The position numbers and the translations under genes are program-made. This document shows positions 1-11,260 of a stretch of DNA of 64,000 nucleotides, piece by piece. Position 1 is the stretch's first letter, and the number at the start of each line of letters is the position of its first letter. The notes under the pieces were generated by a model. That model did not search any database. It was not told the DNA's origin and saw nothing but the letters and a program-made list of their open reading frames with translations. The DNA comes from Stictocephala bisonia (lineage: Eukaryota > Arthropoda > Insecta > Hemiptera > Membracidae), in NCBI GenBank assembly GCA_035578905.1, contig JAQJVL010000102.1, positions 1,273,501 through 1,337,500 on the forward strand, given 5' to 3'.

Positions 1-689
1 AATTCATGTTATATTTTAAAATACAGTAGACAATAGACAGCATTTATTGTACATTACGTTTGTTACAGTTATTACATAACATAAGTAATTTTCAAAGAGG
101 GTGTGTCAAGTAATCGTAAAGAAATAATAATAATCTACTACAATATAGTTCTAGTTGCCAATCTTACACAATATCAAGCCCCTATCCCTGAAATATGATG
201 GTAAATTTTAAATCTTAGCTAGTTATTAGGGTAGGTTTTTGTCATCAAGAAACTCCTAAATAGAGCAGTATACTTTATGAAGCTAAAGATTCTTCAGTTG
301 TGATATACATTTACAATTGGTTAGTGTTTTTAATTATCAGGAAGATTGTTATATATTTTAAAACCCATGTAGAGAGGGCTTTTTTCAAATCTTTTTAGCT
401 TGTGAGTGGGCTATTGGAATATGCTTCTATTTCTTGTATTGTACTTATGATTTGGCATATAATTTTGAAATAAAATTGGATTGTTAAAAACCAACTTTGA
501 TATTTCAAAAATAAATATACAAGGAAATGTAAGAATTTTAAACAATTTTGAAGAGAGGTCTACAGTTGGTTCTAGAATTACAGTAGCCTAGTGTTCTGAT
601 TATATACTTTTGAAAATTCTGTTTGCATCAGCAGCAGTCCCTCAAAGAATTATCTAACAGCTTAGCAAGGAATAAACATACGTCAAAGG

Positions 690-2591
690 ATGTTACGTTC
701 AGTATTACACTTAAAGCATATAGAGTTGAGTTCAGTTTTTTTATTTAAACAAATCAATATCTTTGGACCACTTTATTCCAGCATCTAAGTAAATTCCTAA
801 AAATATTACAATGTTTGTGGTACTTATTTCAATTTCTGAAGATACCTCTCTTAATTTAATAACAAACCATTTTGTATAAATCATTTATTTATTTTTTCAA
901 TTGTATCTTTAACCTTATTTTTCAAAAGATTGAGAGACTTTTGTTTTATGAGACATTTTGTGTCATCTGCATATAGCGTAGAACTACATAACTGAGTTCA
1001 GAATTGTGAAGGCAAGCTGTTAATGTATACCAAAAAGAGAGGAGGACCGATAATTGAGCCCTGCAGAACCCCTAGTTTACATTATTCCAAAAAGAGTATA
1101 CCTTTAGTGAATTTGTTGAAATGACTAAATACGATTTGAAAAGTTTAATTCCTGAACCACCAACACCCATCTCCTCCAAAAACAGTTTATGATTGACACA
1201 ATCAAAAGTCTTGGACAAGTCATAGAACACCCAAGCAGTGTACTGCGACTAGTCTAAGGTCTCTAGAGCACTGTTTAAAAAGGTAAATAGAGCTGATTGT
1301 GTGCTATGGTTCTTCTTCCTAAAGCCAAATTGTTCTTTACACAATATATTGTTTGTTTCCAAGTAATTTGACAATTTGTTGTAGATAATTTTCTCTCACA
1401 TTTGAGATATATTACTGGGCATAGGTCTGTAATTTTAAGCTTCATCGTGAGAGCCTGATTTGAATATTGGAATTATTTGTGATAATTTGAGCAAATCCAG
1501 AAAAACTCCTTCTATTAAAGTCTGATTAATTAATTATAGACTTTAGTCAAAGGATCAGAAATTATATCAACTGACCATTTCAATAATTTTATTGGAATTT
1601 CATCCCACCCACAAGCCTTACTATTATTCAAATTTAGAATTATTTTCTTTATTTATTCTTTGTTGGTAAAAGAAATATCATGCAAATGAGGAACATTTGG
1701 GCCATAGGTATCAAAAGTTTGATTATTCCTACCAGCCACAACCTCTGGAAGCTTTAGTGTATTTATTACATTGGAGTACTGTGCATTATATTGATTAGCG
1801 ACATTGAGAGGATTGTCAACAACTTTCCCATTAACAGTAAGACTTACAGGTGTTATTACATGTTTGTTGCGTTTGTGGCCTAATTCACCACTGAAACATT
1901 CCACAAAGCTTTAGAATTATTTTTAGTTCAGAATGTAGTTGTCCTTAGTCATTTTTTGTTTAGATTAATACTATCTTCTTAAATATTTTTTTCATAGTTT
2001 TTGACATATTTTAAAAATGTGGGATCATTACTATTTTTTGCCAGGTTGTGAAGTTGTCGTTTGTTCCTTGAAGAAATTATTATTCCTGGCGTAATCAAGG
2101 TTTTTAACTTACTTTTATTAACTGTTCTAATTTATTTTACAAAAAAGTGTTCTTCAATACATAATTTTAATTGAGAGAGAAATAGTTTATAGTTGTTGTT
2201 AACTGATCCATTAAATACTAATGTCTGCATAGAAGTAGCTAAATTATTACAAAATAATCTGCATAGAAGTAGCTAAATTATTACAAAATAATCCAATGTT
2301 TTTACTAGGGAAGAATCTACGTTTAATAGTTTTTAATGATTTATGACTACCCAAATTATTGCAGTTTGGGAGTTCTAAAAACAATGCATTGTGGTCTGAC
2401 ATGGCCAAATCAACATTGAAACAAAATAAATTTTCATAGTTCAAATTGGTTACAATATTATCAATATGTGTTCTTGCTGTGTTGCTAATTCTAGTGGGTT
2501 CCCTAAAATTAGTTGCAAATCCATTTGTAATGCTATAATTAATTATAAATAAAACGTCATTTAGTTTAACTTTGTTATTGGCACAGTGCAA
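690..2591 (-). pseudogene. Non-LTR retrotransposon relic A, endonuclease end to reverse transcriptase
   Basis: This is the 3' half of a decayed LINE, read leftward on the minus strand in several broken frames. Around 2591-2247 the translation contains REPTRIS, THIDNIVTN and AMSDHNALFLEL, the end of an APE-type endonuclease with the catalytic SDH intact. Positions 1904-1653 encode the linker before the RT. Further down I read a DLSKTFDCVNHK-like motif near 1220-1190, LQGSIIGPPLFLVYIN near 1070-1020 and YADDTK near 976-960, which are RT motifs A, B and C. Many stops and frameshifts show it is dead. The endonuclease N-terminus of what is probably the same copy lies at 5256-4930, so 2.3 kb of other sequence separates the two parts. 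CR1/Jockey-like is my best guess at the clade. Confidence 0.8.
2224..2291. repeat. Perfect 34-bp tandem duplication
   Basis: Two adjacent identical 34-bp copies (2224-2257 and 2258-2291) lie inside LINE relic A. Perfect identity inside a decayed element points to a recent replication-slippage event. Confidence 0.9.
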
Positions 2592-2889
2592 ATATCTGCA
2601 CAGGAAATGAGCTCCTGTAATGACACAGTGGCCTTGACCGGAGGGTTCCGTCGATATCGCAAGATAACGGAGTCAAGCAACACAGAGCGTGGCTGTCCCA
2701 CCATCTGAGTGATCCCGTCCTTGCACGCAGCCCACCTGCCCGGTCACTGGTGGTTCGGAAGTCATCCTTAAGCCCTTGGTCTCCAGGTTAAGTGTTAGAT
2801 AGGGCTTATTAGCCCTAACTTCACCTGGTAAAATAAGATGATCTTTAACTTGATATTACACGAAAGCCTACATAGTTGTGCAGATATTT
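2590..2889. mobile_element. GC-rich insertion with 13-bp inverted ends
   Basis: A GC-rich block (about 2603-2876) interrupts the LINE A endonuclease exactly after the GDFN region. It is bounded by AAATATCTGCACA at 2590-2602 and the exact reverse complement at 2877-2889. Inside, AGGGCTTATTAGCCCT (about 2801-2816) forms a hairpin, followed by a TAAAATAAGATGAT-like tail. Composition is unlike the AT-rich surroundings. It could be a SINE or the 3' end of another retroelement, with the inverted ends arising by rearrangement. I cannot assign a family. Confidence 0.45.
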
Positions 2890-4929
2890 ATACCAGCTAT
2901 AAGTATTTTAAGTAGGTTTAAAGTTAATTTCTATTTTTTAACAAATTTCCAAACAAACCTATACAAATTAACCAAAAATCACCTACCATTTAAGAAAAAA
3001 GTAGCTGCCAGTTCGAGAGTTAAAAAATATTGCAAAGATAAAATATACTTAAATCGTATATCTACAATCAATGTCACACATACATTTATTAATCTGAGAA
3101 TAAATTTAAGATAAATAACATTTGAATTCTTGTATGTGTTTTAAATTAAGCATATGATATTGATGGCAGATCTAGAAAAAGAGATCAGCAGATCAACACA
3201 CAGAAATGATTGTTACATGGATGTTAGAACTTTGCTAATTCAGTATTATCTGTTTATTAATATGAGGTTCTTTGAGCACATGGACAGAGAAAATTATTTA
3301 TAAAAGGCTAATGTTTTTAAAAATAAAACCTTAAGCTTTATAATACTTTCTTGGAGATATGTCCAATACAACTATTATTTATAATACTTTCTTGGAGATA
3401 TGTCCAATACAACTATTATTTTCAATCCAAGTCCAAAGTAGTATTCAATGTTTTCCTAGCATTCCAATAAAATAGTGTAAATATTATTTTCCAAATTATT
3501 TGTATAGTTCCTTTTTATTTCATTTGTAATATGACATTACGAAAAGAATAATCTAAAAAGTTTAAAAGACTATATAAAACAATACTTTACTTGTCAAAAT
3601 TAAACATCTTTAGTGACTTCACTTAAAAGCTTAGAAACAATTAAATCCGGACCACAGTATAACTCATGGTTTATACTCTAATCTCAACATAAAGAATATT
3701 TTGCAAGTTTTCACTTCATGAACCAATTTATAGTCTCTAGGTAAAATTCTGCATTTTTTTCAAGTATTTAAGGTATTTCTTTCAAATTTAATTAGGATGT
3801 CTGCAAGCTTTGGAAAATACTGGTTCCTACAGTAAGTCAATTCAAACAGGTGAGGCAACCAAAATCTCTTCACCACTAATTCTGTCCATTTCATTCAGCC
3901 ACATTGTGCAATTGTTGAAATAGCAGAGTAATTTTGGCAGCACTGGCAAGAGTAGTCTTGTCAATAGATGATGATGGGTGCTAAATGAAATGGCATGTTT
4001 GCAAGCTTTTTACAAGCAATATTTGCCATACTGGCACTCAGTGGCGTAACTATCATGGAGATGACAGAGATGTTCTCCACCTCTCAGGGTGTATTCTCTT
4101 GAAAAACTGCCGTCAACAAGATGCCAGCCAGCATCCTAAGGAACTCAAAAGTTCCTTGCTAATTTATTCTTTATATTTTGTTGTTTTTACTAGTTCTTGA
4201 TATTTTCTCTTCTGTTATATAAAAATTCAAAAAAATATTCTAATAACAGCAACCAACTTAATTTAAAGTGCTGTTCTGTAGTTGAATAATTAAGTTTTAA
4301 TGGGTTAAATACACAGTTTAGTTCAATTTGTGATTGATACAAAATCAACAGGTTACTCCAATCCAGATAGGCAATATTTTGCAATAAAGAATTACAATTC
4401 TTATGGCATTGTGCAATTCTTAAGCCAGTGTTTTTTTAAGAGAGTGGTCACACTGCCTTTGTGCACTATGAGCACATTCAATTGTTGCAGACAGCTGTTT
4501 GTTACGCTGCTGCAGCTGTAATCTTATTGAAATCCATTTACAAACACACACTTCTTTCATGTGGAAGTTTTATGATTTCACAATGCCAGAGAGGGAACTC
4601 TCTCAAATTTAATTGCCAAATTTGTTTATAAAGCAAACAGTAAGTGTTCTAGTCTAGAGTTTGTTCTGTAATAATTTTGGCTCCCTTTGAGTATGACTTC
4701 CACTAATTATAACCTCTTAGCCATAGTGGTCAGTAATTGCTATAGACCACAGACACTGATGTTAGGAATGTTGAAAATGACACTGTCTATGGTCGTCTGT
4801 ATTGTTCTTGTCACTCTTGTGAGTGACATAACAAGCAACTGAAGGCCAAAAAGAATGGCCCCCAGATGCTTTGTTGATGGGTGGTTTTTATCAGAAGAAA
4901 TGTTTGATTTATTTTGGTCATGTCTGTAA
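2890..4929. other. AT-rich non-coding stretch splitting LINE relic A
   Basis: No conserved reading frame was recognised here. It holds a perfect 41-bp tandem duplication (3340-3380 and 3381-3421). A phrase beginning CAGTGGCGTAACTAT near 4040 resembles the start of some hAT elements, but no matching end was found. The block most likely contains older insertions that separated the two halves of LINE relic A. Confidence 0.4.
3340..3421. repeat. Perfect 41-bp tandem duplication
   Basis: Copies at 3340-3380 and 3381-3421 are identical. They have no coding content, and their identity suggests a young duplication. Confidence 0.9.
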
Positions 4930-5256
4930 GTAGATTCGAAAGTTATGAAAAAAGTTTTCATTTCCACTGGGAGACCTGTAAATATCAATGATTGTTAGTT
5001 TTGAGTGGTTTGTTTGAATTCTGATTCCAGCTTCTTCAAATTCTTTCTCTTTTGTTTCTTTGACCGAAAAAGGTAAAAAAGTTAAATTCTGTTTGAGAAA
5101 AATAGCCACACCTCCGCCTTTGGAGAACTGTCGGCAAAATGCGGAAGCCAATTTAAAATTTTTAAGTTTGCAAAGGTTAATGTTTTTGTTGTTAAACCTG
5201 TTTTTGGTAACAACTAGAACATCAGTGTTTAATTCTTCACATATAGTTGAATTCAT
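4930..5256 (-). pseudogene. LINE relic A, endonuclease N-terminal part
   Basis: The minus-strand translation contains LNTDVLVVTKNRF, SKGGGVAIFLKQNL and LTIIDIYRSPSGNENFFHNF. These are the N-terminal landmarks of a LINE APE endonuclease: the strand with the catalytic Glu (normally TEH, here TKN, so the Glu is lost), the GGG(V) loop, and the YRSP segment before GDFN. The open stretch then runs into unrelated sequence, so the domain is cut off before GDFN. Order and strand fit the fragment at 2591-690 as the continuation. Confidence 0.7.
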
Positions 5257-6485
5257 ATTGTATCTGGTAACGAATAAGCAAACTCCTTAATAATTGCTCT
5301 AGTCAGAATAGCTTTAGGTGGAGGCCGTGAGCCATGAAGTGGTGTCTGTGAAGAACACTCATGTCAACCATCTTCACCTCGTGATGGCACAGCTCACTGA
5401 TAAAATGATTGATCCTTGCAATAGAATTGTAAACAGGATGTCTGGGAGTTCTTTAGTTCTTTTTCTCCACTGTGGTGAACTGGTTAATATCATCCTCCTT
5501 GGATAATTCGAAGAGCGCCTTGTAGCTATTTGAAGTAGGCGTGATTGGCCTAAGATTTTTGAGTTTCAACTAATGAGTTGGATCTCTTGTTAAATATTAA
5601 AAATTTATTTTTCTCTTCAAGGCATCATACTGACTGATCATATTATGAGTCTCCTCATTCACTGCAGGGCCGTTTTAATAGGCCAATCTCATTTTCAAGA
5701 TAAGCTATCCTTTTCATAGAATCAAGTAGCTTTTTTCCTGTTTATCGTTGATTCTATTTTACTATTTTCATTTCTGTCCCTTATAAAAATGGAACTTCAC
5801 TAATCAGTTTGAACTGATGTGTTTACAAAATTAAAATTTGTTCATTCCTGCAGTAATGATGAGTTGGACATCATTACTGACCATTAATGGAGTCGTTGGT
5901 CCGAGTCAATGGAGTGATCTAGAACCATTTTTACCTCTGCCTTGAGCTTAGCAGTTTCTGACTTTAAATGGCATTTTCTTTAAAAGATTGAGTGGAGATG
6001 GCGTGTCAGTTGTTGGCTATACATTTGGGTCTGTAGTGTTCATTTTCATGTCATTATCTATTCGGTAAATGGTTGAATGAAAGTTAAGTGGTGTGGTAGT
6101 AGCTGGTGATCTAAACATTTCTGCCACGTCTGCATACATTTGAGATGCTGGAAGGGCTAATTGTAGGGTAGCGGTGTTCTGGCTGGGTGTGGAGCAGGCA
6201 GAAGTGATGGCCGCAGTTGAGGTGGCAGATACATGGTGATGGTAACGTTACAGTTGCTCACTGTAGCGGTGAGACAAACATACGTATGGTCACTGTGTTG
6301 GCCGACGTGCTTTTTGTTACATTTATTCACTGCTATCATGTCCACATCAGTTTTGATCGATGCGCCACAATTTTTCCCTAAGCATCGCCAAACAGTTCAC
6401 TAGATTTAAAAACCAAATGTTGTCTGTACTTAAAATTACTACAGAGAATAGTAGGTTTTCCAGTTTTCGTTTTCTCTACTGAACA
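5257..6485 (-). pseudogene. LINE relic A, ORF1 with FLYWCH-like zinc finger
   Basis: Upstream of the endonuclease fragment on the same strand, the region about 6480-6300 reads in two frames as KTKTGKPTILCSNFKYRQH, then a break, then WRCLGKNCGASIKTD and NKKHVGQHSDH. The spacing of aromatic residues, WRC..C and a final H.H pair matches a FLYWCH zinc finger, a nucleic-acid-binding domain seen in chromatin proteins and in some arthropod transposon proteins. Downstream (6300-5290) is low-complexity, stop-ridden sequence in the position of the rest of ORF1. The gene is broken by at least one frameshift in the finger and many later stops. The assignment to ORF1 rests on position and strand. Confidence 0.55.
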
Positions 6486-6664
6486 AATTGTATATTACAA
6501 TAAATTCTAGATGACTAATACCACAAATAAGTTAAAATATGATCAGATTTCACTTTAAAAATATAATAAAATCCAAGGAATAAATAACAGGCAATAGCAT
6601 AAAGTTTTAAAAAAGCATTAAAAACATATAAAAGAATTTCTATGAGGATAAAACTTGGGTAAAA

Positions 6665-6750
6665 AGTCTTCAGCAGGCTAAAGGATATGAACCAGCGACC
6701 TGCTGATCGAGCTACCGGTTGTGCAACCAGTTTGCTGTAGCGGTAAGTGA
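6665..6750 (-). mobile_element. Possible tRNA-derived SINE head
   Basis: On the minus strand GGTAGCTCGATCAGC resembles a tRNA D arm (pol III A box) and AGGTCGCTGGTTCATATCC resembles a T arm (B box). The spacing between them is too short for a full tRNA, so the anticodon arm would be deleted. No body or tail was delimited. Confidence 0.3.
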
Positions 6751-8143
6751 TTCATAGCGTGCTCTGCTCCATAGTTTTGTAAAAGAACGTGGTTATACTA
6801 TTGCAAGCCAGTCTAACCTTGTTACTTAGGAAGTTAGCTTAAAAGCAGTAATTGATTACTCATGAGATGATACGTCTCTTTCCAATGCGCTTTAAACTGG
6901 TACTGTTTTTATGTTCTAAAGCTCAAAAATATCAATACTGTCTTAAAACCGTTCAAAATCGAATAAACCTATGGAGTGACGTGGACTCTGTTTATACTGT
7001 AGGATTAGGCCTACCAGCATCTGAGTTGCAGACATTTCCTCAGCAGAAAGCAGAGAGTTTAGGTAGTTTCCACACACTATCGTATCGAAGAGGGAGAATC
7101 TTTCTGAAAGGGACTGGCTGATGCTACCCAAAGGCTCTAAGTGAAGCCAAAGTTGACGACAGCCAAAATGAAAAGAACCATCAAGGCCAAACTTGCCATT
7201 AAAATCATCCCATGAGATCCTCAAGCACAGAAAAAGAAGGAGACACCCATCTCAAATAATGAGATGAAGAATGGTGGGAAGAGAAAGAATGGGTAAACTG
7301 ACTCCACCAATCCTTCCTCCACTGAAGGAAGTCAGTAAAGGCACGGAAAAGGTCTGGCAGAAGCTTCTTCTTTAGCTGAACCAGCCAGAACCTTCAAAGA
7401 CGTGCTCACAACCATGAAAGTTGCGATGATCCTTCTAAAATTCTCTTCTGTAGATTGACTTGGGGAAGAGGTGGATGGAACCTAACTATCAGTTCACTAC
7501 GACTCAAATGATCTACCTTAATGCTGATGCTGAGACTTCTAGTCGAAAAGCATGCATGCAAGCGACTTCTGTGGGTAACAAATCAACCTTTGTTAATAAC
7601 GGGCTGTGAAGTCAGATTATCGACACCACTTTTTGTACATATAGTATAGTAGATTTCGTAGATGGAAAGTCTCTGACAAGATATCTCTGTCTGAACACAA
7701 ATACATTCAGTTAGTTTGCACTGAATAATGAACAACCTAATGTGCTCTGTAGAAATTCTAAGAAAACTGATTTGAAACTGTACTCAGAACAACTCACAGT
7801 AATTATGTGATCACTGCCAACAAAGTCAGCTGTAGTGTAGTCAGAACAAAGGGGACAACATCATTAAGGTTGACAATTATTGTCCTCTGCAAGCTAGGCA
7901 TCAGTCTGCCAATTTTGCATGAAAGATTAAGATCTGGGTCTGCAGAGGAGAAATATTTGCTAACTCTTCAATCAAGCCAAAGTAACTGGATATAAGGGAG
8001 TTTACCCCTTGAACCTTCAAAAATATGATAAAGCAATTAGGAAATCTAAGTTTTACTCTTGGATCTTTAAGCTAATCTGAGGAGCTTGACAGCTTGTGAT
8101 ATGTAACCAGACTTAAACCCTGGTCACAAAACCTGATTGGTAC

Positions 8144-8146
<3 letters not shown>
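6751..8146. other. Unassigned region ending in a poly-A run
   Basis: There is no recognisable domain. Short open stretches on both strands (for example 7224-6943 minus and 7807-7995 plus) have no family signature. The segment ends directly in a 31-A run, which suggests the 3' end of a plus-strand retroposed sequence. I could not identify a parent. Confidence 0.35.

Positions 8147-8177
<31 letters not shown>
8147..8177 (+). repeat. 31-nt poly-A run, probable retroposon tail
   Basis: An uninterrupted A run preceded by GATTGGTACAGT. This fits the 3' end of a plus-strand retroposed element, but homopolymer slippage cannot be excluded. Confidence 0.6.
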
Positions 8178-8178
<1 letters not shown>

Positions 8179-8518
8179 AAACGAGAAATAAACATGCACG
8201 TTAATGGAAACTCTCGATCTTCTCCTTGAGACCCACTTGGTCAATGGTGTGGATTGGGATGTGTTAGTAGTGATCCTGTGCTGGCTGAGGCCAGTGAAAA
8301 CAATTGGTCAAGGTCAATGCGGGTGGACTGAATTTCGCCAGACACAGTTACCTTTTTTGGGGTGAAAGGGCAACCAATAAGTTGAGCCCATGAGTAGAAA
8401 CCCATGTGAGTACCGTGATTTGCTGCAGAGAGCACCCGACTTGGTTATAAAGCTGCTTTGTGAAGTCTTCGGGGCCAGTGTGGTATTGTAAATCGTGTAC
8501 TGGCAATTGCCAGTACAT

Positions 8519-8800
8519 AAGTATTTATTTATTTATTCATAAGACGCCGATCGTCAAGATATGGGCGAATATGGATTTTGAATGAGTGTGGATGAGCGAA
8601 TGTAGTCATTGTTACAAACAAGGCCGACTATTCCTTAGAAAGTGTCATTAATTAATAGCCCAATGACAAATGAACAGCCGGTGGTTATCAGCTGATCCTT
8701 CTCAAAATGTATTGACTCTGATTGGGATCGAACTGACAACCTTTAGCACATGAAGCTGGGAATGAAGCAACTACGCTACCGACCTATCAGTAGCGTATGG
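8519..8800 (-). mobile_element. tRNA-derived SINE, copy 1 (most complete)
   Basis: Read on the minus strand, the head (from about 8797) contains GGTCGGTAGCGTAGTTG (A-box-like), then, about 30 nt later, GGTTGTCAGTTCGATCCC (B box). This is a tRNA-like pol III promoter. A roughly 200-bp body follows, ending in an AATAAATAAATAAATAC tail at 8536-8521. Diverged or truncated relatives of the body are at 60945-60685, 49540-49384 and 54412-54318, which establishes an interspersed family. No clear target-site duplication was found. Confidence 0.75.
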
Positions 8801-8876
8801 TTTGTGTGAGAGAAAAAAATAGTATTATATCTCTAAGCAAGTTATATGAAATTATAGTCAATCAGTCCTTCCTTGT

Positions 8877-9124
8877 CTATGAATCAGAAAACAAAGAGGT
8901 TGCTTTCAGTGCTTTTTCTTGAGTAGAATGGGCCTTTGATAACACATTACATACAACAACAGCCAGTAGAGCCTGAGAGTAAGAAATTAAATTGACATTA
9001 TGTAAATGGTTGGAATTTATGGTCTGGTCCAGGCAGGTTAGTTCTCCCTTCTTGAGAAGATCAAGCAGGTCTGACGGTGTAGAGATGTCCACATCCTCGG
9101 GTACTTTCCTCAATTCTGTGGAAT
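8877..9124 (-). CDS. Candidate terminal exon of an unidentified host gene
   Basis: An 82-codon open stretch on the minus strand ends at TAG (8879-8877). A plausible acceptor (TTTTACCTACCACTAG) precedes position 9124, though an ATG at 9152-9150 is also in frame. The translation looks protein-like, with balanced composition and no repeats: ELRKVPEDVDISTPSDLL, then KKGELTCLDQTINSN, then an aliphatic stretch SQALLAVVVCNVLSKAHS. Third codon positions are more mixed than in random AT-rich sequence. I do not recognise the family. It lies about 7.5 kb beyond the Mios stop on the same strand, so it could belong to the next gene, or be an unrecognised transposon exon or a chance ORF. Confidence 0.35.
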
Positions 9125-9299
9125 CTAGTGGTAGGTAAAATTTTAAGTGCATTAACTGACAACAGTGTCTTCAATCAGGGATATACATACAACATAGCCT
9201 TGATGATCACTGGTATGTTTTGTTACACTATTTCTGAAATCATGATAGCTTGAAATAGTAAATACTGAAAAAAACCATCAAATTGCCATTAACTAAGAA

Positions 9300-9560
9300 A
9301 AGGGACCTTGGAACTCAGAAGGTCTAGAACTCAAAGGAGTTCTGCTGGGACTTTCTGAGAAGGCTAAATACCTAGGAATTAACCTGATCATATGCTCATT
9401 TGCAACTATCATAATTCTACTACTAAAAACAGGGTGAAGTGAGTGCTCCTTAGCATCTAGATGCACTGTTAGTACAACAAGGGAGATGAACTGCATTTTG
9501 CTTGCTGACTCTGTCAGGTGATTGTTAACCCACACATCTCCTATGGGGCTCTTGTGTGAT
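9300..9560 (+). pseudogene. LINE reverse transcriptase thumb fragment
   Basis: The plus-strand translation contains SEKAKYLGINLD (broken by frameshifts) and, about 55 codons later, VNPHISYGALV. In LINE RTs of the R1/LOA/Jockey groups these are the thumb motifs (KYLG...LD and ...ISYGALVWW). Nothing is intact on either side. This is a short relic. Confidence 0.5.
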
Positions 9561-9828
9561 GAAGCAAGGCTTCCTTCTCACAAAACGAGGTTTTTATTGA
9601 AATTTACATGTTACAATACAGATATGAAGCCCAATTAACATTAAAAACACAATTTTATAAAGCTAGTTTACACATGGATGTCATTAAACAATCCCTTGTG
9701 GTAACAACAATAAGGGTGTCATAAGGGAATAGATCCTAACCTAACTTTTAATCACTCGATTCTTGCACCATGCTACTTTCAAAGAATATATTATACAATA
9801 AATAATAATAAATACCATATGCTGTAGA

Positions 9829-9905
9829 GGTTCCAAAGAGGAGCTAAAGGCAGAGTTCCCAGGCGATGCCTTGGGCTGAGCTTCCCCTTACGAGAGTAGC
9901 GTGTC
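9829..9905 (-). repeat. Fragment related to the Helitron interior
   Basis: The reverse complement of this segment resembles 32470-32545 inside the Helitron: AGCTCAGCC...TCGCCTGGGAACTCT(G/A)CCTTTAGC. It may be a relic of the same Helitron family. No terminus was seen. Confidence 0.45.
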
Positions 9906-10574
9906 ACAATATTGGCATGAAAAACGTGCAGTGGTGTCCCTTATATACACAAAATCTAGCATTTCAGGAAGCAAACAAAATTCTAAACTGAGAATTTAAT
10001 TTTATCATTACATCAGATTAGTCAATTTACAGTTTTTGTAAAAGAAAAACTGTTCAAACGTTTTATATTAAAAGTAAAAACAAAGGAAAGGTTTATATAA
10101 ACGAGTTTGAAGGATTACTAAATATAAAATTATTTTCTATGTAAAATAAATGACGAGACTATTTTTGTATATACACTTTATTACTTATGTTGATAACCAA
10201 ACTACTTACACTAATAATTTACATCAATATATACATTATATCTAATACAATAGTGTATATATGAGCTAAAATAAAATCAGTTCTTTATAGTAGTTAAAAT
10301 ATATTCATCGCTATTCAGTCTTGTGATGTGTAATGTGATCTTCAATAATACATAAGCAAATAACTGAATATGAGACAACATTTTTAATAAGTACATTTTT
10401 GGTAAAATCTTAGATGTACTGCAATGTATTTAAAATTATACTGAAATAAAATATTGTTTAGTTCATAGTTAATTATATTTCATAATCAAACAATTACTTA
10501 ATAAGCATATTAATCTTAATAAAAGTTACTGTATTGAGTAATATTCAGTACAACAAAGTGTATGGTATGATCAT
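9906..10574. other. AT-rich spacer
   Basis: AT-rich sequence with no reading frame, promoter or repeat boundary that I can support. Confidence 0.5.
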
Positions 10575-11260
10575 ACACGTACAGTGATATGGACCCACCC
10601 ATCCAGCAATACATGTACAGTGCGGTGGTACTGACCCTCCGCCTGCCAATACATGTACAGTGCGGTGGTACTGGCCCTCCCGCCTGCCAATACATGTACA
10701 GTGCGGTGGTACTGACCCTCCGCCTGCCAATACATGTACAGTGCGGTGGTACTGACCCTCCGCCTGCCAATACATGTACAGTGCGGTGGTACTGACCCTC
10801 CGCCTGCCAATACATGTACAGTGCGGTGGTACTGACCCTCCGCCTGCCAATACATGTACAGTGTGGTGGTACTGACCCTCCGCCTGCCAATACATGTACA
10901 GTGAGGTGGTACTGACCCTCCGCCTGCCAATACATGTACAGTGCGGTGGTACTGACTCTCCGCCTGCCAATACATGTACAGTGCGATGGTACTGGCCCTC
11001 CCGCCTGCCAATACATGTACAGTGCGGTGGTACTGACCCTCCGCCTGCCAATACATGTACAGTGCGGTGGTACTGACCCTCCGCCTGCTAATACATGTAC
11101 AGTGCGGTGGTACTGACCCTCCGCCTGCCAATACATGTACAGTGCGGTGGTACTGACCCTCCGCCTGCCAATACATGTACAGTGCGGTGGTACTGACCCT
11201 CCCGCCTGCCAATACATGTACAGTGCGGTGGTACTGACTCTCCTGCCTGCCAATGCACTT
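10575..11260. repeat. Minisatellite array 1 (40-bp unit, about 16 copies)
   Basis: Near-identical 40-bp units begin ACATGTACAGTGCGGTGGTA and end CTCCGCCTGCCAAT. They start at 10611, 10651, 10692 and so on to 11214. Three units are 41 bp through an extra C (CCCGCC). Single-base variants are scattered. Because 40 is not a multiple of 3, all frames stay open across units and give long repetitive ORFs of up to 266 codons; these are artefacts. The first degenerate unit (10575-10610) has the GGATGGGTGGGTCCATA core of array 2 when read on the minus strand, so the two arrays are related. Confidence 0.95.

Noticed and set aside
6660..6750. Possible tRNA gene
   Set aside because: D-arm- and T-arm-like parts are present, but the anticodon arm is missing, so it is at most a SINE head.
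10611..11253. CRISPR-like regular repeats
   Set aside because: Units are directly adjacent with no unique spacers, and the context is a eukaryotic intron-bearing genome.
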